Shown in pieces: positions 22,980 through 33,569 of a stretch of DNA of 64,000 nucleotides (its first letter is position 1; each line of letters starts with the position of its first letter). A program made the position numbers and the translations under genes. A model generated the notes under the pieces. The model was not told the DNA's origin. It did not search any database and saw nothing but the letters and a program-made list of their open reading frames with translations. This stretch comes from Novosphingobium sediminis (lineage in GTDB: Bacteria > Pseudomonadota > Alphaproteobacteria > Sphingomonadales > Sphingomonadaceae). The stretch spans positions 110,548-174,547 of the forward strand of contig NZ_BJYR01000016.1 of NCBI RefSeq assembly GCF_007991615.1, in the 5' to 3' direction.

Positions 22980-24587
22980 ATGCTTGAATTTCCCCGCTGG
23001 AAGGTGATCTGGCTCTGGGTGATAACGCTGGTGGCCGCGGCTGCCGCGATCCCGTCGATTACCGCGACCATGGGTATCCCGCTCCCCGCCGGCATCTATG
23101 CGCCCAAGGTCAACCTCGGCCTCGACCTTGCGGGCGGCAGCCATATCCTGCTCGAAGCAGATCCCAGCCAGGTGCGCCAGCAGCGCATCGAGGGCATGGA
23201 TGAATCGGTCCGCAACAAGCTCAAGCAGGCGAACCCGGATATCCGCATCAGCGATATATCCAACCGCGACGGCGCGCTGACGTTCCTTGTCGAGGATCCG
23301 GCCAAGGTTGATGCGGTACGCGAGGCGATCCTGCCGCTGACCAACGGCGCGGGCCTGACCGGCGCGCGCGACTGGACGATCAACGTCGTCGACGGCAACC
23401 GCTTCGTGCTCACGCCGACGCAGGAAGGCATCGATCTGGCGGTGGCGCAGGCGATGGAAACCGCAGTCGAAGTCGTGCGCAAGCGCATCGACGCGCTGGG
23501 CACGCGCGAGCCGACGATCATCCGTTCGGGCAGCAACCGCATCGTGGTGCAGGTGCCGGGTCTGCAGGATCCTCAGGCGCTCAAGAACCTGCTGGGCCAG
23601 ACCGCCAAGCTCGAGTTCAAGCTGGTCGATACGACTGCGTTGCAGAGCGATATCCAGCGCGGCATCGCGCCTCCGGGCAGCGAGATCGTGCCTTATGCCA
23701 CGGTCAAGGAAGGCGGGCCGGTCGGATCGATCGCGGTCAAGCGCCTTGGCGGCATTCGCGGCGACCAGCTGACCAATGCTCAGGTCACCAACAACCAGCA
23801 GACCAACGAGCCGCAGGTGGCGATCACCTTCAACACCGAAGGCGGCGCGCGGTTTGCCAAGCTGACGACGCAGAACGTCAACAAGCCGTTCGCGATCATC
23901 CTTGATGGCAAGGTGCTTTCGGCGCCCAACATCAACGAGCCGATTCTGGGCGGCAGTGCGGTCATCTCAGGCAACTTCACGTCGCAAGCGGCGAGCAATC
24001 TCGCGATCTCGCTGCGGTCTGGCGCGCTGCCGGTTGACCTCAAGGTGGTCGAAGAACGCACCGTCGGGCCGGACCTTGGCGCGGATTCGATCCGCAAGGG
24101 CATGATCGCGATGGCTATCGGCACGCTGGCGCTCGTGGCGTTCATCCTTGCCGTCTATGGCCGCTTCGGCATGTACGCCTGCATCGCGCTGGTGTTCAAC
24201 GTGCTGATGATCCTCGGCATCATGGCGCTGATCGGCACAACACTGACACTGCCGGGCATCGCGGGCTTCGTCCTGACAATCGGTGCCGCGGTCGATGCCA
24301 ACGTGCTCATCAACGAGCGCATCCGCGAGGAACGGCACCGCGGCCGCCGCGTGTTCCAGGCGGTCGAGATGGGCTACAAGGAAGCCAGCCGCGCGATCTT
24401 CGACGCCAATATAACCAACGTGATCGCGGCCATGTCGATGGCGGCGTTCGGCTCCGGCCCGGTGCGCGGTTTCGCCATCGTGCTTCTCATCGGTATCGCG
24501 ACCTCGGTGTTCACCGCGGTGACCATGACCCGCATGTGGGTCGCCCAGTGGCTGCGCAAGGCGCGGCCCACCGAAATCGCGCTCTAA
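22980..24587 (+). CDS. secD: Protein translocase subunit SecD
   Basis: 535 residues. A membrane helix at ~8-28, then the periplasmic P1 region beginning GLDLAGGSHILLEAD, then five C-terminal membrane segments with the RND-type GAAVDANVLINERIREE motif. It uses the proton gradient to help pull proteins out of the SecYEG channel. The partner secF follows after 12 bases. Confidence 0.97.
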   Translation: MLEFPRWKVIWLWVITLVAAAAAIPSITATMGIPLPAGIYAPKVNLGLDLAGGSHILLEADPSQVRQQRIEGMDESVRNKLKQANPDIRISDISNRDGALTFLVEDPAKVDAVREAILPLTNGAGLTGARDWTINVVDGNRFVLTPTQEGIDLAVAQAMETAVEVVRKRIDALGTREPTIIRSGSNRIVVQVPGLQDPQALKNLLGQTAKLEFKLVDTTALQSDIQRGIAPPGSEIVPYATVKEGGPVGSIAVKRLGGIRGDQLTNAQVTNNQQTNEPQVAITFNTEGGARFAKLTTQNVNKPFAIILDGKVLSAPNINEPILGGSAVISGNFTSQAASNLAISLRSGALPVDLKVVEERTVGPDLGADSIRKGMIAMAIGTLALVAFILAVYGRFGMYACIALVFNVLMILGIMALIGTTLTLPGIAGFVLTIGAAVDANVLINERIREERHRGRRVFQAVEMGYKEASRAIFDANITNVIAAMSMAAFGSGPVRGFAIVLLIGIATSVFTAVTMTRMWVAQWLRKARPTEIAL

Positions 24588-24599
24588 GGAACCGGCACA

Positions 24600-25577
24600 A
24601 TGAAGCTCCTCAAGCTCGTTCCCGACAACACGAACATCAAGTTCCTGCGCTGGCGCGCGCCGTTCTACGTCATCAGCCTGCTGCTGATGGCGGCGAGCCT
24701 CGGCCTCGTGTTCACCAAGGGCCTCAACCTTGGCGTCGATTTCATCGGCGGGCAGATGATCCGCGTCACCTTCACCCAGAGCGCGGAAGCGCCGGTCGGG
24801 CCGCTGCGCGGCGAGATCGAGGCGCTGGGCTATGGCGAGCCGATCATCCAGCGCTACGGCAAGCCCAACGAGATCTCGATCCGCATGAAGCTGCCGGCGG
24901 GCGCGGACCACGACAGCGGGCTTTCGGACAAGATGGCCCGGACGATCACTGCCGATATCAAGGCCAAGCATGCCGATGCGCGCGTCGACGGCGTGGATTC
25001 GGTTTCTGGCAAGGTCTCGGGCGAGCTGTGGCACAGCGCCGTGCTCTCGCTCGGCCTCGCAGCGCTGGCGGTGGCGGCCTATATCTGGCTGCGGTTCGAA
25101 TGGCAGTTCGGCGTGGGCGCGCTGTTCAGCCTCGTGCATGACGTGACGCTGACACTGGGCCTGTTCGCGGTGACGCAGCTCGAATTCGACCTGACGATCG
25201 TGGCGGCGTTGCTGACGCTGATCGGGTACTCGCTCAACGATACGATCGTGGTCTACGACCGCATCCGCGAGAACCTGAAGAAGTATCGCAAGATGCCGAT
25301 GCCTGAGCTGCTCGACCTTTCGGTGAACGAAACGCTGCACCGCACACTGGCGACCTCGCTTTCGATGCTGATTACGCTGACAGCGCTGCTGCTGCTGGGG
25401 CCCGGGGTGATCTTCGGCTTCACCGCGGCGATCACGCTGGGCATTTTCGTCGGAACCTACAGCTCGATCTACATGGCCGCGCCGATCCTGATCTGGCTCA
25501 AGGTCACGTCGAAGAGCTTCGTGCCGACCGAAAGCGCGCTCGACAAGCAGGAACGGATGGCGCGCGAGGGGGCCTAG
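24600..25577 (+). CDS. secF: Protein translocase subunit SecF
   Basis: 325 residues with six membrane segments. It has GLNLGVDFIGGQMI after helix 1 and the family motif GYSLNDTIVVYDRIREN in the C-terminal half. It forms the SecDF complex with the gene before it. The gene ends at a GC-rich palindrome that lies between it and the convergent glycosyltransferase gene. Confidence 0.97.
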   Translation: MKLLKLVPDNTNIKFLRWRAPFYVISLLLMAASLGLVFTKGLNLGVDFIGGQMIRVTFTQSAEAPVGPLRGEIEALGYGEPIIQRYGKPNEISIRMKLPAGADHDSGLSDKMARTITADIKAKHADARVDGVDSVSGKVSGELWHSAVLSLGLAALAVAAYIWLRFEWQFGVGALFSLVHDVTLTLGLFAVTQLEFDLTIVAALLTLIGYSLNDTIVVYDRIRENLKKYRKMPMPELLDLSVNETLHRTLATSLSMLITLTALLLLGPGVIFGFTAAITLGIFVGTYSSIYMAAPILIWLKVTSKSFVPTESALDKQERMAREGA

Positions 25578-25612
25578 GCCCACCCCCGGCCCCTCCCGCA
25601 AGCGGGAGGGGA
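25578..25612. repeat. GC-rich palindromic repeat (family C), likely bidirectional terminator
   Basis: A C-rich lead (GCCCACCCCCGGCC) followed by the hairpin CCCCTCCCGC-aa-GCGGGAGGGG. It fills the 36-base gap between the convergent secF and glycosyltransferase genes. The same core is seen at 63925 inside dnaE2, so it is a dispersed element rather than a simple terminator. Confidence 0.75.
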
Positions 25613-25613
25613 G

Positions 25614-26825
25614 TTACCGGGCTGAGGCCGCCTTCTCGTAAATCGCCGCAAGCGCTGCGGCGTTCGCGTCCCAGCTGAAGCGGGCGGCGGTAGCGGCCGT
25701 GTCTGCCTGTGCCGGAGGCGCGGCCAACAGATCGGTGATCGCGGCTGCAATGGCGGCGGGTGTGCGTTCGGCGAGGCGGCCAGCGGCAGGGCGGTCCACC
25801 ACTTCGGGCGCGCCGCCCACCGGCGGGATTACGAGCGGCGCGCCGCAGGCGAGCGCTTCGATCCATGCGTTGGCGAGACCTTCGCGCTCCGAAGGCAGAA
25901 CCATGACATTGGCAGCTGCGAGCAGCACCGGCAGCACATCGTGGCTGACGGAGCCGAGGAAATGCACGCGGCTGGCGACACCATGGGCGGCAGCGCGGGC
26001 GCGCAGGGCAGCTTCATCGGCGCCGGTGCCCGCCAGCGCAAGGTGGATATCGCCTGGCAGGCTGGTGAGCGCTTCGATGGCGAGGGCCTGCCCCTTGATC
26101 GCGATCAGCGCGCCGACGCAGACGGCGAGGCGGTCAGCAGGGCGCAGCGGGAGCGCGGGAAGCTTGCTCGCAAGCTGATCGCGGGCCTCGCGCCGCGCCA
26201 GCGGTTGGAAGCGCGCGTGATCGAGGCCGGTGTAGTGGACGGTAATCCCGCACGGTGGAGTAAGGCCGAGGCCCTCCATATCCCGCGCCAGTGCACCGGA
26301 CACGGAGAGGACAGCTGCCGCGCTGTGGGCAGCGCGGCGCATCTGGGCAAGGGCGGGCGGGCGCTCGCCCCATAGGTGGATGTCGGAGCCGCGTGCCTTG
26401 ATGGCGTGTGGCAGGCCGAGTGCTGCGGCGACGTTCGCGGCGGCGGGGCCATCGGGATAGAAAAACTGTGCGTCGACCAGATCGAACGGCGCTTCGGCAT
26501 GGAGCCTGCGTGCCAGCGGCAGCACCGCGCGGGTGATCGCCCACGGATTGAAGCGACCGGAAAGGCCCGGAATGAGCAGGAATCGCGGATGATGGATGGT
26601 AACCGTACCGCCGGTTTCGATCGCCGGGACCGCCGCGAGCGCCTTGTAACGGCCCATCGCGCTGAACGGGGCGGGCGGCAGGCCGATCGGGTTGATGACG
26701 GTGACGTCCCAATCCCCGCGCGCCGCCAGCGCCTCCATCTGGCGCGCTACAAAGCGGCCGAAGCCGGGTCTGCCGGGTGCAGGATAAAGCGTCGAAATCG
26801 ACAGCAGGCGGCGCTTCACCGGCAA
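25614..26825 (-). CDS. GT4 family glycosyltransferase
   Basis: 403 residues, GT-B fold. The N-terminal half begins RLLSISTLYPAPGRPGFGRFV, and the C-terminal half contains VGALIAIKGQALAIEAL and SEREGLANAWIEALACG with the Glu-x7-Glu motif. It is a retaining transferase using a nucleotide sugar, typical of EPS, LPS or glycolipid synthesis. No other sugar gene adjoins it. It lies 11 bases downstream of an XRE regulator gene on the same strand, possibly one transcript. The target glycan is unknown. Confidence 0.92.
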   Translation of the reverse strand: MPVKRRLLSISTLYPAPGRPGFGRFVARQMEALAARGDWDVTVINPIGLPPAPFSAMGRYKALAAVPAIETGGTVTIHHPRFLLIPGLSGRFNPWAITRAVLPLARRLHAEAPFDLVDAQFFYPDGPAAANVAAALGLPHAIKARGSDIHLWGERPPALAQMRRAAHSAAAVLSVSGALARDMEGLGLTPPCGITVHYTGLDHARFQPLARREARDQLASKLPALPLRPADRLAVCVGALIAIKGQALAIEALTSLPGDIHLALAGTGADEAALRARAAAHGVASRVHFLGSVSHDVLPVLLAAANVMVLPSEREGLANAWIEALACGAPLVIPPVGGAPEVVDRPAAGRLAERTPAAIAAAITDLLAAPPAQADTAATAARFSWDANAAALAAIYEKAASAR

Positions 26826-26836
26826 TTCGCGGATTG

Positions 26837-27406
26837 TCAGAGCGAGCGGACGAGCAGTTCGGCGACGCCGATCCAGGCCGGGTGATCGATCACCACCTGC
26901 CGCTGGCCGACACCGGGCGGGAGCAGAGCGACGCGGTCTCCATCGCGATCGATCATGCGGCCGAAGGCGAAGCGGCCGCCGGGGCGGGGGGCCAGCACAT
27001 CGCGGTTGAGCGCGCGGCCGAAATCATCCGGACCAACCTGTCGCAGCCAGACCTGATCGCCGGCGCGGTATTCACCCGCGCTCGCTTCCACCGTCATCAC
27101 GACAAGCCGTGCAGAGCCCGGGCCGACCGGGAACACCGCGGACATTGGCTTGGTCAAGGCTTCCGCGCCGGTCACGGCGAGCCGTGCAATGATCTGCGGT
27201 TCGCTGTCGACCTCAGCCTTCACCAGCAATTGCGGATCGACATCTAGCGCAGCGGCGATGCGGTTCATCCAGCCGAGGGAGAGCGAACGCATGCCCGTTT
27301 CGAGACGGCCAATTGTTTGTGCCGTCGTCGGCGGCGCACAGCGCGCAGCGACATCGGCCAAGGTGAGGCCCTTTTGACGGCGGATATCGCGGATGCGGTT
27401 AATCAT
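26837..27406 (-). CDS. XRE-type regulator with LexA/S24-like C-terminal domain
   Basis: 189 residues from the ATG at 27406 (a GTG at 27430 would add eight residues). Residues 1-60 form a helix-turn-helix (INRIRDIRRQKGLTLADVAARC ends at ~22; TTAQTIGRLETG). The C-terminal half (VMTVEASAGEYRAGDQVWLRQ) resembles the S24/LexA peptidase fold, but I see neither the catalytic Ser nor the Lys, so autoproteolysis is unlikely. It probably represses or activates nearby genes. Its upstream region also faces the DUF6456 gene (divergent, 135 bases). Confidence 0.85.
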   Translation of the reverse strand: MINRIRDIRRQKGLTLADVAARCAPPTTAQTIGRLETGMRSLSLGWMNRIAAALDVDPQLLVKAEVDSEPQIIARLAVTGAEALTKPMSAVFPVGPGSARLVVMTVEASAGEYRAGDQVWLRQVGPDDFGRALNRDVLAPRPGGRFAFGRMIDRDGDRVALLPPGVGQRQVVIDHPAWIGVAELLVRSL

Positions 27407-27541
27407 GTCGGGGGCACTCTTAGTGGCCACTTGCGTACTTTTACAGCTTTTGTGCGCTGCGGCAAGTTTTGTGCTTTCCTACACGCGATCCTCTACGGCA
27501 ATAGCGAAATTGTTCCTGATTTGTTTCTAGTGGAGGGTGCC

Positions 27542-28027
27542 ATGGCGCAGTTTCTGGTCGAGCGCGAATTGACTGAGGAAGGACCGCGGCGGGTTGACGG
27601 AATGCGGCCGGGCGCGGGGCGGGGAGCAGTGCGCAGCGTCAAGGTGAACCTCGCCGAATCGCCACTCACATGGCTGCACGCACGCGGGCATCTCAATGAT
27701 CGGCAGTTCGGCGCCGGGGAGCGGCTGCGTGCAGACTGGGAGCGCGCCGAACTCGCGCCTTCGGTGACGATGCGCTGGGATCCGGTGCGCATTGCCGGGG
27801 GCGAGCAGGGGCTGACGGCGGGCGAGCGGCAACTTGCGGCAAAGCGGCGGTTTGACGGGGCAATCGCGGCGGCGGGTCCGGGGCTATCCGACATCCTCTG
27901 GCGCGTGGTTTGCGCGGGCGAGGGTGTGCCAGCGGCAGAGAAGGCGTTGGCCTGGCCGGCCCGCAGCGGCAAGCTGGTGCTCGAACTGGCGCTTGACCGG
28001 GTCGCGGGCTTTTACGGCATGGCGTGA
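27542..28027 (+). CDS. DUF6456 domain protein (predicted helix-turn-helix, alphaproteobacterial)
   Basis: 161 residues starting at the ATG after GTGGAGGGTGCC. The central segment ESPLTWLHARGHLNDRQFGAGERLRADWERA is the characteristic DUF6456 core and is split here by key residues only: Trp, His-Leu-Asn, Gln-Phe-x-Ala-Gly-Glu-Arg-Leu. The C-terminal part (GLSDILWRVVCAGEGV, GKLVLELALDRVAGFYG) looks helical and DNA-binding-like. The function is not established to my knowledge. The gene is widespread in alphaproteobacteria and divergent from the XRE regulator. Confidence 0.82.
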   Translation: MAQFLVERELTEEGPRRVDGMRPGAGRGAVRSVKVNLAESPLTWLHARGHLNDRQFGAGERLRADWERAELAPSVTMRWDPVRIAGGEQGLTAGERQLAAKRRFDGAIAAAGPGLSDILWRVVCAGEGVPAAEKALAWPARSGKLVLELALDRVAGFYGMA

Positions 28028-28118
28028 GGATTTCCCCCACATGACCCGAGGACCGGGTTGCCTCCCGGTACGGGGATATGCGAGCGGTTGGGCTATCCGA
28101 ATTGCGGGAGCCTAATCC

Positions 28119-29933
28119 ATGGAAAGACGTGAATTTCTGGCCGGTGCGGCCACCGCGGCGCTCAGCACCTGGCTGCCGGCGAAGGCCTTTGCGGCGGGGG
28201 CTGCCGCGCCGGGCGATGCGGCCTTTGCCGCGCTGGCCGACAAGCTGTTTTACGACAACCTGCTGGTCACGCCGCAGCATGCCACCGGGCTCGGGCTCGA
28301 TACCGGCGTGCGCGCTGCGCTGCGGTCGCGGCTCGATGACAAGAGCGAGGCGGGACGGGCTGCGGTTCAGGCGTTCGACCGCGCGGGCCTTGCCGCGATG
28401 CGCGGAGTCGATCCGGCCGCGTTGAGCCCGGCCGTGCAGCGCCAGCGTGAGCTCCTGACCTACATGTTCGAGCGGCGGCTGGCGGGTGTGCCCTTCGGCA
28501 TCGAAGGCGTGCAGCAGCCCTATCCGATCACGCAGCAGCAGGGCGTCTACTTCGAAGTGCCGGACATGCTCGATAGCCAGCATCCGGTGGAGACGGCGGC
28601 TGATGCCGAAGCCTATCTGGCGCGCCTCAAGGCCTTTGCCTTTGCCCTCGACGAGGACAGCGCGGGGCAGAAGCGGCTGGCGGCACGCGGGCTGATTGCG
28701 CCGCGCTGGTCGCTCGATCTGACGCTCGGGCAGCTTGCCAAGTTGCGCGCGCCCGCGCCTGAGGCGAGCTCGCTGGTGCTGTCGCTGTCGCGGCGGACCA
28801 CGGCCAAGGGCATCGCCGGCGATTGGGCGGGGCAGGCGGCGAAGATCGTCAAGGACGCAGTCTATCCCGCGCTCGACCGGCAGATCGCCCTGGTGGGCGC
28901 GCTGCGGGCCAAGACCCCGGCAGGCGACGGCGCGTGGCGCGTGCGCGGCGGCGATGCGATCTATGCAGCAGCTCTGGCCGAGGCGACGACGACCAAGCTG
29001 AGCCCGGAAGAAGTCCATAAGATCGGACTCGAGCAGGTCGCCGACATCACCGGCAAACTCGATGCGATCCTCAAGGCGGCGGGCTATACCAAGGGCAGTG
29101 TGGGCGAGCGGCTGACGGCGCTCAACCATGCGCCGGACCAGCTCTATCCTGATACCGATGCGGGGCGAAGCGATCTCATCGCCTCGCTCAATGCCGGGAT
29201 TGCGGCAATGGCGAAGAAGCTGCCGCAGGCGTTTTCGAACTTCCCGAGCGAGCCGCTGGAAATCCGCCGCGTGCCTGTGGAGATCCAGGACGGGGCCTCG
29301 AACGGCTATTACTACAGCGCCAGCCTCGATGGTTCGCGCCCGGCGATCTACTGGATCAACCTCAAGTCTGTGGGCGACTGGCCGCGCTATTCGCTGCCTT
29401 CGCTGACCTATCACGAGGGCATTCCGGGGCATCACCTGCAGGGCGGCTATGCGCAGAAGGGCGGCGCGCTGCCGCTCTACCTGAAGGACTTCTTCCTATC
29501 GGCGCATGGTGAGGGCTGGGCGCTCTATGCCGAGCAGCTGGCGGATGAACTGGGCGGCTACACACCGCTGGAGCGCGCGGGGTATCTCCAGTCGTTCCTG
29601 TTCCGCGCGGCGCGGCTGGTGGTCGATACCGGCATCCACCACTACCGCTGGAGCCGCGAGAAGGCGACTGCCTACATGGTCGCGACGACGGGCTTCGCGC
29701 AGCCGCGCAGCCAGCGCGAAGTGGAGCGCTATTGCGTGCTGATCGGGCAGGCGTGCAGCTATAAGATTGGCCACACGGCATGGGTGAAGGCCCGGACCAA
29801 GGCACAGGCCGCGCTGGGCGACAAGTTCAGCCTGCCGTGGTTCCATGGGATACTGGAGGAAGGCACGATGCCGCTGTTCATGCTGGAGAAGCGGATCGAG
29901 GAGCGGACGGCGGAGCGGCTGGCTGGGGGGTGA
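28119..29933 (+). CDS. DUF885 family protein, Tat-exported, metallopeptidase-like
   Basis: 604 residues. The N-terminus MERREFLAGAATAAL is a twin-arginine signal, so it is exported folded, consistent with a bound metal. The DUF885 hallmark HEGIPGHHLQ, a variant of HExxH zinc motifs, lies around residue 430, followed by ALYAEQLADELGGY. Members are predicted peptidases of unknown substrate. It is monocistronic by appearance. Confidence 0.92.
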   Translation: MERREFLAGAATAALSTWLPAKAFAAGAAAPGDAAFAALADKLFYDNLLVTPQHATGLGLDTGVRAALRSRLDDKSEAGRAAVQAFDRAGLAAMRGVDPAALSPAVQRQRELLTYMFERRLAGVPFGIEGVQQPYPITQQQGVYFEVPDMLDSQHPVETAADAEAYLARLKAFAFALDEDSAGQKRLAARGLIAPRWSLDLTLGQLAKLRAPAPEASSLVLSLSRRTTAKGIAGDWAGQAAKIVKDAVYPALDRQIALVGALRAKTPAGDGAWRVRGGDAIYAAALAEATTTKLSPEEVHKIGLEQVADITGKLDAILKAAGYTKGSVGERLTALNHAPDQLYPDTDAGRSDLIASLNAGIAAMAKKLPQAFSNFPSEPLEIRRVPVEIQDGASNGYYYSASLDGSRPAIYWINLKSVGDWPRYSLPSLTYHEGIPGHHLQGGYAQKGGALPLYLKDFFLSAHGEGWALYAEQLADELGGYTPLERAGYLQSFLFRAARLVVDTGIHHYRWSREKATAYMVATTGFAQPRSQREVERYCVLIGQACSYKIGHTAWVKARTKAQAALGDKFSLPWFHGILEEGTMPLFMLEKRIEERTAERLAGG

Positions 29934-30006
29934 GGGGAGGTGTTCGCGTCTGACCTTGGTGGTTAGCGGCGATTGCAGATGACTGGAACGGCGCTACAAA
30001 TCAGCG

Positions 30007-30318
30007 ATGCTTTGGAACATCATAGACAGACGAACGCGCCCTTACCGCTGGCGGGAAGTGAATGCGATCGTGGAGGCGGTGGAACACGACAACAGCTGCG
30101 TCGACGCCGATCAAGCTCCTGAAAGCGATCCATCACTGACAGTCGATTACGAGGCGCTTGAGGCTGTTTCGGTCCAGGAGGCAGTAGCATGGGCAAACGA
30201 GAAACTATGCCCCGTGACCCTCTATCTTTACGATCTTGGTGGCGGGTTCGCGACAAGCGAACACTTCGATTTAGTCGAAAAGCGCTTTCCCGCAGACGGC
30301 CACAAGGACGGGGGCTGA
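30007..30318 (+). CDS. Small hypothetical protein
   Basis: 103 residues, acidic, with no signal peptide or membrane segment. It carries no motif that I recognise. Codon use is less GC-biased than that of neighbours (for example GAAACTATG and TCGATTTAGTC stretches), suggesting recent arrival or weak selection. The frame is clean and ends just before a family B palindromic repeat. It could be an unexpressed or lineage-specific gene. Confidence 0.55.
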   Translation: MLWNIIDRRTRPYRWREVNAIVEAVEHDNSCVDADQAPESDPSLTVDYEALEAVSVQEAVAWANEKLCPVTLYLYDLGGGFATSEHFDLVEKRFPADGHKDGG

Positions 30319-30354
30319 ACGTACACAACTAGGCGTTAGCGGACTGCCTCGCTT

Positions 30355-30432
30355 CGTCATTGCGAGCGTAGCGAAGCAATTCATGGCGGTTCTGAGCGGC
30401 TCTGGATTGCTTCGCTACGCTCGCAATGGCGA
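30355..30432. repeat. Palindromic intergenic repeat (family B)
   Basis: Arms CGTCATTGCGAGCGTAGCGA and, inverted, ATTGCTTCGCTACGCTCGCA enclose a short variable loop. The same arms recur at 40790-40875. It lies between the small hypothetical gene and the end of uup. Confidence 0.85.
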
Positions 30433-30479
30433 ACGGGGGGATCTGGCGATTGCTGTCCTTCCGGCAGCGCCCAACACTC

Positions 30480-32273
<1,794 letters not shown>

Positions 32274-32423
32274 GATGTTGGCGCGCTTAGCGGTGCGGCG
32301 CGGCGAGGTCCAGTATCAGCTTGGCACCCGTGCGCCTGATCTGCCATAGAGTGGAGCAGGGGAGCGGCAATGGGGGGACCAAACCTGGCCGCGCGTTCAC
32401 AAGCTATTCAAAGGCCTCAGGCT

Positions 32424-32741
32424 ATGGCGCTGCGCATCATGCGTTGGACTTCATCAGTTTTCGCCCTCTGCCTTCTCGTTTCGTTTGCCCCCGCGGCCGA
32501 TGCGCAGCAGCGCCGTGCCGATGAGCAGCGCGAGGCGCGGCTTGATTTGCGCAACGGCAACGTCCGTTCGCTGCGCGAGATCGAAGCGCGCGTGCTGCCG
32601 ATGAAGCGCGGCATGCAGTACCTTGGCCCCGAATACGATCCGACTGCGATGGCCTATCGCCTGAAGTTCATTCAGGACGGGCGCGTCGTGTTCGTCGATG
32701 TTGATGCGCGGACCGGGCAGATACTTGGCGAATCGCACTGA
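32424..32741 (+). CDS. PepSY-like periplasmic protein upstream of a two-component system
   Basis: 105 residues from the ATG at 32424. Signal peptide ends at AADA before QQRRADEQ. The C-terminal part (YDPTAMAYRLKFIQDGRVVFVDVDARTGQILG) is a PepSY repeat, a domain found in inhibitors of peptidases and in sensors. Position directly before a PhoP/PhoQ-like pair suggests a role in sensing or feedback for it (inference). Confidence 0.85.
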   Translation: MALRIMRWTSSVFALCLLVSFAPAADAQQRRADEQREARLDLRNGNVRSLREIEARVLPMKRGMQYLGPEYDPTAMAYRLKFIQDGRVVFVDVDARTGQILGESH

Positions 32742-32857
32742 TTCCCCCAGCCTTGCGCGCAGCAGAACGGCCCGTTCCTTGACCGTTCAGGTTTGTCGCT
32801 CCATCACTCGGGGCGAATAGTGGTCCCGCCCGCAGCGGGCGCAGCAAGGGGCAAGCG

Positions 32858-33535
32858 ATGCGCATTCTGATCGTCGAGGACGAACCCACCCTCGGCAAGC
32901 AGCTCAAGTCCACGCTCGAAGCCAATGGCTATGCGGTCGATCTTTCGGTCGACGGCGAGGACGGGCACTTCATGGGCTCGACCGAAGATTACGACGCGGT
33001 GATCCTCGACCTCGGCCTGCCGGAGATCGACGGGCTGACGGTGCTGGGCATGTGGCGCAAGGAGGGGCGCAAGTTCCCGGTGCTGGTGCTGACCGCGCGC
33101 GACAGCTGGTCGGACAAAGTGGCAGGCCTCGATGCCGGAGCCGATGATTATCTGGCAAAGCCGTTCCAGAGCGAGGAACTGATCGCCCGCCTACGCGCGC
33201 TGATCCGCCGCGCTTCGGGCAATTCCTCGTCCGAACTGATCGCGGGCGGTGTGCGGCTGGATACGCGTTCGGGCCGCGTGACGCTGGATGGCGAGCCGGT
33301 GAAGCTCACCGCGCAGGAATACAAGCTGCTCTCCTACCTGCTTCACCACAAGGGCAAGGTGGTCAGCCGCACCGAGCTGATCGAGCATATCTACGATCAG
33401 GATTTTGACCGCGATTCCAACACGATCGAAGTGTTCGTCACGCGCATCCGCAAGAAGCTGGGGCCTGATGTGATCACCACGATCCGCGGGCTCGGCTACA
33501 GCCTCGACGATCCGGCGCACGGCGGGCGCGGCTGA
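32858..33535 (+). CDS. OmpR/PhoP-type response regulator
   Basis: 225 residues. Receiver domain 1-~115 with Asp51 region ILDLGLPEIDG and switch residues LTARD/KPF. Winged-helix DNA-binding domain ~125-220 with LTAQEYKLLSYLLHHKGKVV and RGLGYSL. It is paired with the sensor kinase that begins 34 bases later. The target genes are unknown. Confidence 0.95.
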   Translation: MRILIVEDEPTLGKQLKSTLEANGYAVDLSVDGEDGHFMGSTEDYDAVILDLGLPEIDGLTVLGMWRKEGRKFPVLVLTARDSWSDKVAGLDAGADDYLAKPFQSEELIARLRALIRRASGNSSSELIAGGVRLDTRSGRVTLDGEPVKLTAQEYKLLSYLLHHKGKVVSRTELIEHIYDQDFDRDSNTIEVFVTRIRKKLGPDVITTIRGLGYSLDDPAHGGRG

Positions 33536-33569
33536 GCGGGCACGGCTGAGCGGGCAGGGTGCACACGGC

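Noticed and set aside
23967..25601. 544-codon minus-strand open frame opposite secD-secF
   Set aside because: Shadow of two certain genes. The translation is His/Arg/Gln-rich and without motifs.
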